This document shows, in pieces, positions 16,195-24,523 of a stretch of 42,479 nucleotides of DNA (its first letter is position 1; each line of letters opens with the position of its first letter). The notes under the pieces were generated by a model, which had not been told where the DNA came from, did not search any database, and was given only the letters and a program-made list of their open reading frames with translations. The position numbers were made by a program, and so were the translations under genes. This DNA comes from Cytobacillus depressus (GTDB lineage: Bacteria; Bacillota; Bacilli; Bacillales; Cytobacillaceae): contig NZ_WBOS01000026.1 of assembly GCF_008923245.1 (NCBI RefSeq), positions 1-42,479 on the forward strand. The letters run 5' to 3'.

Positions 16195-16887
16195 ATGAAT
16201 ATCCTGCTAGTAGATGATGAACCGCTAGAATTAGAGCAACTCGAGTACTTAATACTAAAAAAATTTCCAAACTGGAAGATTTTTAAAGCTCAAGATGCGT
16301 CTATAGCACTCCAAATCGTTAAGCAGCATGACATCTTTCTTGCTTTTCTTGATATCCAGATTCCTGGGAAAACAGGATTAGAGTTAGCAAAAGAACTATC
16401 ACAATCTTATACAATCGACATTATCATGGTTACTGCTTATCAAAATTTTGAATATGCTCAAACTTCGATAAGACTTGGGGTAGTTGATTACATAACCAAA
16501 CCAATCATTGAAGATGAATTGATGGCATTATTAAATAGGTATGAACGAATAGGGCGATACTCGGAGCAAATTGTGAATGCGTTAAAAATTATCCACCAAG
16601 AATATAGTGAAAAATTAACGTTAAATTATTTAGCTTCCAAAATCCATATTAACCCTGCCTATTTAAGCCGGAAATTTCAAGAGGAAGTTGGGATGGGCTT
16701 TTCCGAGTATTTAAATGATTTTCGCTTAAAGGAAGCTCAAAAAATGCTCATAGAGTTTCCTGATTTAAGTATTAGTACGATTTCGGAAAGATGCGGTTTT
16801 AACAGCCAGCATTACTTCAGCCAAATTTTCCGAAAAATGACAGGACAATCACCCAGGGATTATCGCTTAAGGGAGACATTCCATTGA
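16195..16887 (+). CDS. response regulator with AraC-type DNA-binding domain, YesN-like
   Basis: The product has 230 residues. The receiver domain (1-115) has the acidic pair VDDEP, Asp53 (FLDIQIPGKTG) as the phosphorylation site, Thr in VTAYQ and Lys in DYITKPI. The C-terminal AraC domain (about 130-228) has both helix-turn-helix units (LASKIHINPAYLSRKFQEEVG, then ISERCGFNSQHYFSQIFRKM) and ends GQSPRDYRLRE. It starts 18 bases after the kinase and overlaps the next gene by four bases. It probably activates the binding-protein and amidohydrolase units, which share repeated boxes upstream. Confidence 0.9.
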   Translation: MNILLVDDEPLELEQLEYLILKKFPNWKIFKAQDASIALQIVKQHDIFLAFLDIQIPGKTGLELAKELSQSYTIDIIMVTAYQNFEYAQTSIRLGVVDYITKPIIEDELMALLNRYERIGRYSEQIVNALKIIHQEYSEKLTLNYLASKIHINPAYLSRKFQEEVGMGFSEYLNDFRLKEAQKMLIEFPDLSISTISERCGFNSQHYFSQIFRKMTGQSPRDYRLRETFH

Positions 16888-18197
16888 AAAAAAATGATTA
16901 TCAGTTATATATTAGCGGTACCATTAAACTTGGAGTAAGCTTTGGAGTTGTTAGTTTACTGGCTCGCTGGGTGACAGGAAATACAATTCTTTCCTCACCG
17001 GAAACCTTGGTCAAATACGGACTGATTGGCGGAATTGGGTACTCGCTAGTGGGAGCCTTAACCCTTATTTTGTTTGGATTTTTGGCAAAAAAAATCCGTA
17101 AAAATTATCCTGGTCAGCATACCATCGGAGATGTTTTAAGACAAAAATTAACACCAAGCGGATATTGGCTTATGATAATTGTTCTTTTCCTGACAAGCTT
17201 TTATTCTTTATTTGTCCAAGCAATGGGAGCAGGAATGCTCATTCACATCATTTTTCCGATTCCTAAATTTATAGGGATATTGTTATTTTTAACATTTTGC
17301 TTTTTTATCGGAGGAGTCGGAGGCATGCAGCGCCTTCACCAGGTGGCAGGTATTAATGTCACCCTTATTTTTGCTGCTGTCATCATTATCCCAGTCTACT
17401 TTTTTATTCAAGAAGGTGTTTACCCTGTTTATGATGGCATTAGGCTATACCACCCCTATTTGTTGTATATAAAAAATACGGATGCCATTTGGTTTATTTT
17501 CACAGCAATCTTTGTCTTTTTTGGACAAATTTTGATTGACCGTGCCTCATGGCAAAGAATATTTATACTCCAAAAAGAAAAGGTTCGAATAACCTTTACC
17601 TTAACCGGATTAATTTGGGCAACCATCCCACTGGCTTTATCTTCCTTATTAATGATAACGATCTTTGGCAGAAGCTTTGAAAATATTTATTCACTCTTCT
17701 TTGAACTAGTGAACAAAATTCAATCAACAGTACTGATCGTCCTATTTGTTGTCTTTTGCTTTAGTTCAATCGCTTCGGCACTTAGTGCAGAATTACACGC
17801 TACAACAAGCATTTTTGTGAAAAATGTAATGGAAATGTTTTGTAAGCTAACAAACGATGAGAAATGGAAATATACCTATGTTTTTTCAGGGGCAATATGT
17901 ATTTGTTTACTTGTAATCGTCAGTATTCTTACGCCCAGCCCGCTCACATTATTATTTTTCTTCGGAAATATATATGCTGCAATGATTAGTCCGATGCTGT
18001 ATATCATATTTAGCAAAAGTGTTCTTCCTTTCATAGTCCCTTTTTCGTCATTCATTGGGGCAATCGGAGGCTATGTTTTTCTGACGGTAAAGGAAGACTT
18101 TAACGCAATTTGGCTAAGCTTTGCTATTTCAGCTTTTCTTTGTTTAATTGTCTTTATATATAAATCAATAACCAAAAAAAATATACAGGTATTATAA
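16884..18197 (+). CDS. sodium:solute symporter family protein
   Basis: The product has 437 residues with about 11-12 membrane helices. The stretch GQILIDRASWQRIFILQKEK and the early GYSLVGALTLILFGFLAKKIR are characteristic of the SSS (sodium:solute symporter) family. The start overlaps the response-regulator stop (ATGA-type, four bases), tying it to the two-component system. It could import the same class of substrate or act as the sensor for the input-less kinase, like SSS-kinase fusions of the CbrA type. The substrate is unknown. Confidence 0.75.
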   Translation: MKKNDYQLYISGTIKLGVSFGVVSLLARWVTGNTILSSPETLVKYGLIGGIGYSLVGALTLILFGFLAKKIRKNYPGQHTIGDVLRQKLTPSGYWLMIIVLFLTSFYSLFVQAMGAGMLIHIIFPIPKFIGILLFLTFCFFIGGVGGMQRLHQVAGINVTLIFAAVIIIPVYFFIQEGVYPVYDGIRLYHPYLLYIKNTDAIWFIFTAIFVFFGQILIDRASWQRIFILQKEKVRITFTLTGLIWATIPLALSSLLMITIFGRSFENIYSLFFELVNKIQSTVLIVLFVVFCFSSIASALSAELHATTSIFVKNVMEMFCKLTNDEKWKYTYVFSGAICICLLVIVSILTPSPLTLLFFFGNIYAAMISPMLYIIFSKSVLPFIVPFSSFIGAIGGYVFLTVKEDFNAIWLSFAISAFLCLIVFIYKSITKKNIQVL

Positions 18198-18258
18198 TAT
18201 CTATTATTTTTCTATCTAGTAATGTATTTAACTTACCTATGATTAAAGAATACAATAT

Positions 18259-18303
18259 GAGGCTGGTTCTAAGTGGTCATTTAATGACCTTAGTACCAGC
18301 CTC
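18259..18303. terminator. shared terminator between convergent operons
   Basis: GAGGCTGGT and ACCAGCCTC form the base, with an inner GGTCAT-TTA-ATGACC stem. T-runs lie on both sides. It serves the symporter operon from the left and the binding protein 18318-19883 from the right. Confidence 0.8.
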
Positions 18304-18317
18304 TTTTGTTTTTTTTA

Positions 18318-19883
18318 CTATTTAATGCTTACATTATTAATTTCTAAATATCCAGCTGCACTGATTCTAAAACCATCAACATTTTTTGAAATAGCAGCTA
18401 AATTTTCAATGACACGTACTGGAATATATACAGCATCCTTCATTTCCAACTCTTGTACTTGCGCATAAATCTGCTTGCGTTTTTCTTGATTACTTTCTTT
18501 TCGTGCTGCTTCTATCAAACGATCAACCTCTTCATTACCGTAAAAGAAGGTATTTCCTGCTGATCCCTTTGAGGCGGAGTGGAAAAGATTATATTGATTA
18601 TAATCAGCATCACCTGTTGCATTTCTCCAGCTGCTGATAAACATTTGCGAGTCGCCCCTATTTCTTTGCTCTACAAAAGCTCCATTCTCCATTACTTGTA
18701 TCTTCACGTCAACTCCAATCCCCTTTAATTGTGATTGAAGTACTTCAGCTAGATTGATTCTTTCCTTGGCATCCATTGTTAGCAGTGTGGTTTCAAAACC
18801 ATTTGGATAGCCTGCTTCCGCCAGTAATTTCTTTGCTTCATTAAGATTATATTCATAAGCTTCCAATCCGTCATGAAATCCATATACTTGAGAGCCTAAT
18901 AAAGAATTCGCTTTTTTTCCTATATTATTAAATACACCTTTGATTATGGCATCCATTTCGACTGCATGTGAAATGGCTTTACGAAAACGAACATCATTAA
19001 ATGGTTTTTTCTCTACATTAAAGCCGATATATTCTGTGCCAAAACCTTCACTGCGGTAGACTTCCATCCTTGTTGATGCATCTACAGTCTCCTTCATGGT
19101 TACAGAAAGCGGTTCCGCAATATGGGCTTCACCTGTCTCAATCATAGAAATTCTGGTTGTTTCCTCTGGCACAATCTTAAAAATAACTTCATCTACTTTT
19201 GCCTTTTCACCAAAATATTGATTATTTTTAACTAATACAATCTCTTGACCTGGGGTCCATGATTTAAATGCAAAAGGTCCCGTTCCATTTGGTTCATTAA
19301 TTATGTTCTTTCCAAATTTCTCAATCGTTATAGGGCTGATAATACCTCCTTCATGACTAGCTAGAATGGAGAGTAACGGTGCAAACGGCTCATTTAAGAT
19401 AAATTGAACCGTGTAGTCATTGATAACCTTTACTTCGTTAACCATTTTAAATACACCGGCCCTAGGTGCTTTTACATTTGGATCTAAAAGCCTGTCAAAA
19501 TTTGTTTTGACAGCGCTTGCATTAAATGGTGTTCCATCATGGAATTTTACGTCATCCCTAAGTTTAAATTCCCAGGTTTTATCATCCACCTGGTTCCATG
19601 ATTCTGCCAACAATGGTTGGATATTAGCATTCTTATCACGGCCAACAAGCCCTTCATAAACTTTTCCATGAGTAACACTCGCAGCATTGATGGTATTCAT
19701 AAAATGGTGATCTAAGTTTTCAGCATCCGACAAACGAACAATAACTAGTGTACCGCTTTCCTTGGATGTTGTTTCCTTATTTTCTCCGCTTTTACTGACA
19801 TTCCTGTTGGTAGAACAGCCTGTAATAATAATTGCCATCAACATTACTAGGAACAGTTTCCTAATATGTAATTTCCTTTTCAT
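18318..19883 (-). CDS. ABC transporter substrate-binding lipoprotein (paralogue 2)
   Basis: The start is taken at the ATG at 19883 (MKRKLHIRKLFLVML), which has AGGGGGAAAGTA upstream; an in-frame ATG at 19919 lacks one. The product has 521 residues. Lipobox: IIITGCSTN. SBP_bac_5 signatures: LVIVRLSDAENLDHHFMNTI, LAESWNQVDDKTWEFKLRDD, VKFHDGTPFNASAVKTNFDR, NGTGPFAFKSW. It is very similar to 21368-22933, pointing to a recent duplication. No permease is linked to it, so it presumably feeds the transporter encoded at 11458-15324. It is the last gene of its operon or a separate unit with its own promoter (19925). Confidence 0.9.
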   Translation of the reverse strand: MKRKLHIRKLFLVMLMAIIITGCSTNRNVSKSGENKETTSKESGTLVIVRLSDAENLDHHFMNTINAASVTHGKVYEGLVGRDKNANIQPLLAESWNQVDDKTWEFKLRDDVKFHDGTPFNASAVKTNFDRLLDPNVKAPRAGVFKMVNEVKVINDYTVQFILNEPFAPLLSILASHEGGIISPITIEKFGKNIINEPNGTGPFAFKSWTPGQEIVLVKNNQYFGEKAKVDEVIFKIVPEETTRISMIETGEAHIAEPLSVTMKETVDASTRMEVYRSEGFGTEYIGFNVEKKPFNDVRFRKAISHAVEMDAIIKGVFNNIGKKANSLLGSQVYGFHDGLEAYEYNLNEAKKLLAEAGYPNGFETTLLTMDAKERINLAEVLQSQLKGIGVDVKIQVMENGAFVEQRNRGDSQMFISSWRNATGDADYNQYNLFHSASKGSAGNTFFYGNEEVDRLIEAARKESNQEKRKQIYAQVQELEMKDAVYIPVRVIENLAAISKNVDGFRISAAGYLEINNVSIK

Positions 19884-19924
19884 TACTTTCCCCCTATTAG
19901 CAATTGAATTTTCCTGCATATTTC

Positions 19925-20005
19925 ATTATAAAAAATATTCGGATTATTTTTCTCGAATATCATTACTACATTTTTCGTTTTCTTTACTACTTTTTTTTGG
20001 AAATA
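19925..20005 (-). promoter_or_regulatory. promoter with repeated activator-like boxes upstream of 19883
   Basis: On the minus strand TATAAT (19925-19930) is preceded by AATCCGAATATTTTT. Upstream come two boxes about 22 bases apart, AAAAATGTAGTAATGATATT and AAAAAAAGTAGTAAAGAAAA. The gene 22933-21368 has the same AATCYGAATATTT, TATAAT and tandem boxes. Tandem direct repeats of this size suit an AraC-type regulator. Confidence 0.55.
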
Positions 20006-20068
20006 TAGTAGAACGAAATATGATAATAAGAGCTATCCTGTTGGATAACCCATTTATCAATTTTTAAA

Positions 20069-21292
20069 TTAATCTATTGATCCGGAAACTAAATTTCCTT
20101 TAAATAAAACTGCTTTGCGTTTAGATCTCCTTGCAATAACTTCTGCAGAGCAGCTAGCATCTACTAGAACCATATTTGCAGCTACTCCTGGTTTAGGCCA
20201 AACTTGGTTACCATCTTTGTCTAAAGCAGTTAATCCCCCAGTAATATATTTAAGAGTTTGGGAGAGTGATAGCTCGTCTGTCCATCTGTAACGCTCAAGG
20301 AGACGTCCTGCCCTTTCAAGAACATCACCATTTCCTGTCGGCCACCAGGAATCATAGATATTATCATTACCTACAGCTACTTCAACTCCACATTCAGTTA
20401 AAAGATTTACAGGGGGAATGTTTCGTCCAATCGGCAGACTTGTAACAATTGAAATTCCTGCATCTTTTAATACGCCTGCCATTTCAATGGCTTCATCCTT
20501 CGAGACATCTCCTAGTCCAAATGCATGGCTAACAGCTACTCTTCCTTCCCAGCCCGCTTGCTTTGTTAAATAAGCAAGACGTTTCATTGTGAAAGTTCCC
20601 AAATGACCTGGGTCGTGCAAATGTAAATCGATATCCGCATTCCCTTCAACAGCTAAATCCATTAATTGGACCAATGATGCTTCAATGTTATTATCGACTG
20701 TTGCAGGATCGACCGCTCCCACAATCCCTGCGCCGTTTCTCAAAGCTTCCCTAACTAATGGTACAGTTCCTGGGCGGAGCAAGCCATGCTGGGCAAAAGC
20801 AACAATTTCAGAGCTCATTCGATTCGAATATGTTTCTAATGCATCGCTGACACATAGTAAATTTTGCAATCCCACTTCTGGATAAATATCCACATGGGTT
20901 CTAACATGGGTAGAACCGTATGACAATAATATTTCAAGCAAAGCTTCTGCACGTTTCTGTGTGCTGGATGGAATGGATGCTAGAATATTTTTTTCAATTT
21001 CACATCGTTCAATCACGCCAGAAGCCGGGATGCAAGCACGCCAATCCTCACTCATATATGTCTTATCTAAATGAACATGCTTTTCTTTAAAAGATGGAAG
21101 CAGCAGCAATCCTTTTGCATCTTTTACAGGCAGTTCATTTGCTATAGGCTCTGCTTCTTTTACAATTTTCGTAATTTTACCATCTTCAATAAATAAATGA
21201 AATAGCTCTGTCTTTGTTCCGGTAACTCTTTCATTTTCCTTTATATAACCCGTTTCTAAACGAACATTTTTCAGCCAAAAATTTTCAAACAT
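20069..21292 (-). CDS. amidohydrolase, cytosine deaminase-like (paralogue 3)
   Basis: The product has 407 residues and is co-linear with the two amidohydrolases at 7042-9516. Motifs: EKHVHLDKTYMSEDW (H-x-H), THVRTHVDIYPEVGLQNL, EIVAFAQHGLLRPG, VGAVDPATVDNNIE, DIDLHLHDPGH, SHAFGLGDV and GNDNIYDSWWPTGNGD. The residue before the late Asp is Asn, where real cytosine deaminase has His and the paralogue at 7042 has Cys, so the three enzymes probably differ in substrate. It follows the binding protein 21368-22933 in the same order as the 9590/8278 pair, so the pair looks duplicated as a module. Confidence 0.8.
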   Translation of the reverse strand: MFENFWLKNVRLETGYIKENERVTGTKTELFHLFIEDGKITKIVKEAEPIANELPVKDAKGLLLLPSFKEKHVHLDKTYMSEDWRACIPASGVIERCEIEKNILASIPSSTQKRAEALLEILLSYGSTHVRTHVDIYPEVGLQNLLCVSDALETYSNRMSSEIVAFAQHGLLRPGTVPLVREALRNGAGIVGAVDPATVDNNIEASLVQLMDLAVEGNADIDLHLHDPGHLGTFTMKRLAYLTKQAGWEGRVAVSHAFGLGDVSKDEAIEMAGVLKDAGISIVTSLPIGRNIPPVNLLTECGVEVAVGNDNIYDSWWPTGNGDVLERAGRLLERYRWTDELSLSQTLKYITGGLTALDKDGNQVWPKPGVAANMVLVDASCSAEVIARRSKRKAVLFKGNLVSGSID

Positions 21293-21326
21293 TTTAAAAC
21301 ACCCTTTCTTATACTAATAACATGAT

Positions 21327-21358
21327 AAAAGGGCGTATCAAAAAATAGATATCCCTCT
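21327..21358 (-). promoter_or_regulatory. weak intercistronic hairpin after the binding-protein gene
   Basis: On the minus strand AGGGATATC and GATACGCCCT pair imperfectly around an AT loop. It occupies the same place after a binding-protein gene as the strong hairpin at 9545-9576, so a similar stabilising role is likely. Confidence 0.4.
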
Positions 21359-21367
21359 TATTTTTTA

Positions 21368-22933
21368 TTATTTAATAGAAACATCATTGATTTCTAAATA
21401 ACCTGACGGGCTAATTGAAAAGCCTTCTACATTTTTTGTCACAGCTGCTAGGTTTTCAATCACTCGTACTGGAATATATACAGCATCTTCCATTTCCAGT
21501 TCCTGTGACTTCGCATATAGTTCGATGCGCTTATTTTGGTCTTTTTCTTTACGGGCATCCTCAATTAAATGGTCTACTTCTTCATTACTATAGAAGAAGG
21601 TATTTCCAGCTGCTCCATGAGAATTCGTATGGAAAAGATTGTATTGGTTATAATCTGCATCTCCGGTTGCGTTTCTCCAGCTGAGAATAAACATTTCAGA
21701 GTCCCCTTTGTTTGCTTGCTCGATAAACGTACCATACTCTAGAACCTGAATATTAACTTTAACACCGATTCCTTTTAACTGTGATTGAAGTACCTCAGCC
21801 ATATTAATTCTTTCTTTACTGTCCATCGTTTTTATAGTAGTTTCGAAGCCATCAGGATAACCTGCTTCAGCCAGTAATCTCTTTGCTTCATTTAGATTAT
21901 ATTCATAGGCTTTCATATCTGCATTGAAGCCAAAAACCTTTGATCCTAATAATGAATTCGCTTTTTTACCTACATTATTGTATACACCTTTAATAATTGA
22001 ATCCATTTCAACAGCATAAGCGATTGCTTTACGAACTCTTGCATCATTAAAAGGTTCTTTTTGAACATTAAAGCCTATATACTCTGTTCCAAATCCTTCA
22101 CTGCGATAAACTTCAGCAGCTGAAGAAGCTTCAACCGTAGACATCATAGGTACTGACAGCGGTTCAGCAATATGTGCTTCACCTGTCTCTAGCATAGAAA
22201 TTCTTGTCGTTTCTTCCGGTACTACCTTGAATAGGACTTTATCAACCTTTGCCTTATTTCCCCAATATTCATTATTCTTAGTAAAAACAATTTCTTGACC
22301 AGGTGTCCAGGATTCAAAAACTAATGGACCTGTTCCATTCGGTTCATTAATAATTTTTTCCCCAAACTTCTCAATCGCTTTTGGACTAATTATTCCGCCT
22401 TCGTGGCTGGAAAGAATGGAAAGTAATGGTGAGAAAGGCTCCGACAAAATAAATTGAACAGTATATTCATCAACAACCTTCACTTCTTGAACCATTTTAA
22501 AAACAACTGCTCTTGGTGAACCAACATTCGGGTCCAACAGACGATCAAATGTCGCCTTTACAGCATCGGCGTTAAAAGGAGTACCATCATGGAATTTTAC
22601 ATCTTTTCTAAGTTTAAATTCCCATGTCACATCATCAAGCTGTTTCCATTCTTCTGCAAGCAAAGGGTTAATTTCGGCATTTTTATCCCTACCTACAAGA
22701 CCTTCATAAATTTTGCTATGGGTGACACTTGCCGCATTGATTGTTGACATAAATTGATGATCGAGGTTCTCAGCATCTGATAATCGGGCAATGATTAAAG
22801 TCCCCCCATCCTTTGATGCACTTTCACCGTAATTTTCCTTTGTGCTGACTTCCTTTTTAGTAGAACATCCGGTAATAATTATTGCCATCAGTAATACTAG
22901 AAAAAATCTTCCAAACCTCCATTTACCACTCAT
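21368..22933 (-). CDS. ABC transporter substrate-binding lipoprotein (paralogue 3)
   Basis: The product has 521 residues. Lipobox: IIITGCSTK. Signatures: LIIARLSDAENLDHQFMSTI, LAEEWKQLDDVTWEFKLRKD, VKFHDGTPFNADAVKATFDR, NGTGPLVFESW. It closely matches 18318-19883 through the whole length, including the ETGEAHIAEPLSV block. A -10 box and tandem activator-like boxes lie upstream at 22979-23050. The amidohydrolase 20069-21292 follows. It should deliver solute to the single permease set at 11458-13296. Confidence 0.9.
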   Translation of the reverse strand: MSGKWRFGRFFLVLLMAIIITGCSTKKEVSTKENYGESASKDGGTLIIARLSDAENLDHQFMSTINAASVTHSKIYEGLVGRDKNAEINPLLAEEWKQLDDVTWEFKLRKDVKFHDGTPFNADAVKATFDRLLDPNVGSPRAVVFKMVQEVKVVDEYTVQFILSEPFSPLLSILSSHEGGIISPKAIEKFGEKIINEPNGTGPLVFESWTPGQEIVFTKNNEYWGNKAKVDKVLFKVVPEETTRISMLETGEAHIAEPLSVPMMSTVEASSAAEVYRSEGFGTEYIGFNVQKEPFNDARVRKAIAYAVEMDSIIKGVYNNVGKKANSLLGSKVFGFNADMKAYEYNLNEAKRLLAEAGYPDGFETTIKTMDSKERINMAEVLQSQLKGIGVKVNIQVLEYGTFIEQANKGDSEMFILSWRNATGDADYNQYNLFHTNSHGAAGNTFFYSNEEVDHLIEDARKEKDQNKRIELYAKSQELEMEDAVYIPVRVIENLAAVTKNVEGFSISPSGYLEINDVSIK

Positions 22934-22978
22934 GGTCCTTGACCCCCTGAATATTTATTAAGTTACATCTCTTGTCTA

Positions 22979-23050
22979 ATTATAAGAAATATTCAGATTA
23001 CTTTATTCAAAAATATTTACTTTATTTTTCAATATCTTTACTTCTTTTTA
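22979..23050 (-). promoter_or_regulatory. promoter with tandem activator-like boxes upstream of 22933
   Basis: On the minus strand TATAAT (22979-22984) is preceded by AATCTGAATATTTC. Further up are AAAAATAAAGTAAATATTTT and AAAAAGAAGTAAAGATATTG, about 21 bases apart. They match the boxes before 19883 and 26034. Confidence 0.55.
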
Positions 23051-23053
23051 AGT

Positions 23054-24523
23054 TTAGATGGAATCCACTATTTTAAAGGATGGTGGAAGCAATTCATTTT
23101 CAGGAAGCTGCTTGTAATCTCTTTCCAAATATCCTTTTCTCATTTTATTAAAATATTTTTGGCCCTTGATTTTGATTTCTTCTAAATCAAGATTAGGAAT
23201 TTTACGGTCTTTCATGACTACCTTTCCGTTAATAATCGATAATTTCACGTCTCTTCCCGACCCACTGGCAATCATTGTTCGAATCGGATCATCGATTACT
23301 CCCATATGGAAACCATCTAAGTCAATTGCGATAATATCCGCTTTTGCTCCAACGGAAAGTCTGCCTAGATCATCCCTTCCAAGAAAGTTAGCACCGCCAA
23401 GAGTTACCGAGCGAAATAAATCCGCATAGGTAGAATCTTCCACATCCTTTTCAATTATGCGTGAAAACATGCTGCCTGTTCGAATGTTCTGAAACATATC
23501 TGGAGGAAATGTATCAGTACCTAGTGCTAAATTGATGCCTGCCCTTTTATATTTTGCAAATGATTCCAATGCAGAAGCATGCCTTCCAATAATTAATGGA
23601 CAATGGATGACCGTTGTATTGGTCTCTTTAAGCAGAGCTATATCATCGCCCTCTCCGGTCTTTGCTTCACTGTAGCCTGCAATAAAGTGAGCATGTGGAA
23701 TTCCGGTTTTTGGACCTAAAAAACCAAGATCATACAAATAACGAATTGGGGTCATGCCGTGTTTTTCGACAATTGTGTGGTATTCAAAGCTTCCTTGTGC
23801 TGCATGGAGTTTGATTGGAACATCTAATTTGTCACTATAATATTTCGTCTGTTTTAGGCTTTCTTCTGTTTGACATTCAATCCGTTCTGGTGCAAGCATC
23901 CCTTTAACCAATCCATCATAGGCACCATCAAATTCTTCAACGAATTTTACCGCTCGCTCGAGTCCTGATCTCCCTGCTTCTTCATCCCAGTAAAGCTTGA
24001 TGGTTCCATCAGGTTCCACCACTCGAATTCCGGATTGATAACTTGGTCCTAAATAGATTCTTAATCCTAATTTTCCTGCATGATTAGCAGCTGCGGCCAG
24101 CTCCTCATATGTTTCCGCCCATTTCTTATAAAATACAGAGGTAATCGGCATCGCGGTGGTAATACCATGAAGAATCAATTGCGAATAGGCATAGAGAGAT
24201 TTAAATGCTTCTTCTTCCGCTGTCATGACTTCATGATGTCCCTTTTCAACATAACGCTCTGACCAGAGCAGGTTTTTCTGTCTATTTGTACTTGCTTCTA
24301 AATGTAAAATATCATGGTCAATGTCACCCAATGCATTTAAATCGATGAATCCTGGACTAATGAGGGCATTTCCTGCATCAATTACTTCATTCACTGCTCC
24401 AGTGTAATTTTTTCCCACATAAATAATTGTATCATTTTCATATACAACCTCTGCATTTTCTAAAATGACGTGATCATTCCCGTCAAAACCAATTACATAT
24501 CTTCCATTAAGCTTTGTTATCAT
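23054..24523 (-). CDS. amidohydrolase-family protein lacking the HxH metal motif
   Basis: The product has 489 residues in the chlorohydrolase/SAH-deaminase-like branch. After the N-terminal beta-sandwich, the usual PGFIDxHxH block reads PGFIDLNALGDIDHDIL, so both His ligands are replaced by Asn and Leu. Later sites are present: PIKLHAAQG, GIPHAHFIAGYSE, HCPLIIGRHAS and LGTDTFPPDM, and the C-terminal GAKADIIAIDLDG. I recall a subfamily with PGFIDLDALADIDH, so this may be normal for a clade with different metal use. Its start overlaps the stop of 24520-26034 (ATGA), so the two are translationally coupled and perhaps act in sequence or as a complex. Confidence 0.75.
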   Translation of the reverse strand: MITKLNGRYVIGFDGNDHVILENAEVVYENDTIIYVGKNYTGAVNEVIDAGNALISPGFIDLNALGDIDHDILHLEASTNRQKNLLWSERYVEKGHHEVMTAEEEAFKSLYAYSQLILHGITTAMPITSVFYKKWAETYEELAAAANHAGKLGLRIYLGPSYQSGIRVVEPDGTIKLYWDEEAGRSGLERAVKFVEEFDGAYDGLVKGMLAPERIECQTEESLKQTKYYSDKLDVPIKLHAAQGSFEYHTIVEKHGMTPIRYLYDLGFLGPKTGIPHAHFIAGYSEAKTGEGDDIALLKETNTTVIHCPLIIGRHASALESFAKYKRAGINLALGTDTFPPDMFQNIRTGSMFSRIIEKDVEDSTYADLFRSVTLGGANFLGRDDLGRLSVGAKADIIAIDLDGFHMGVIDDPIRTMIASGSGRDVKLSIINGKVVMKDRKIPNLDLEEIKIKGQKYFNKMRKGYLERDYKQLPENELLPPSFKIVDSI

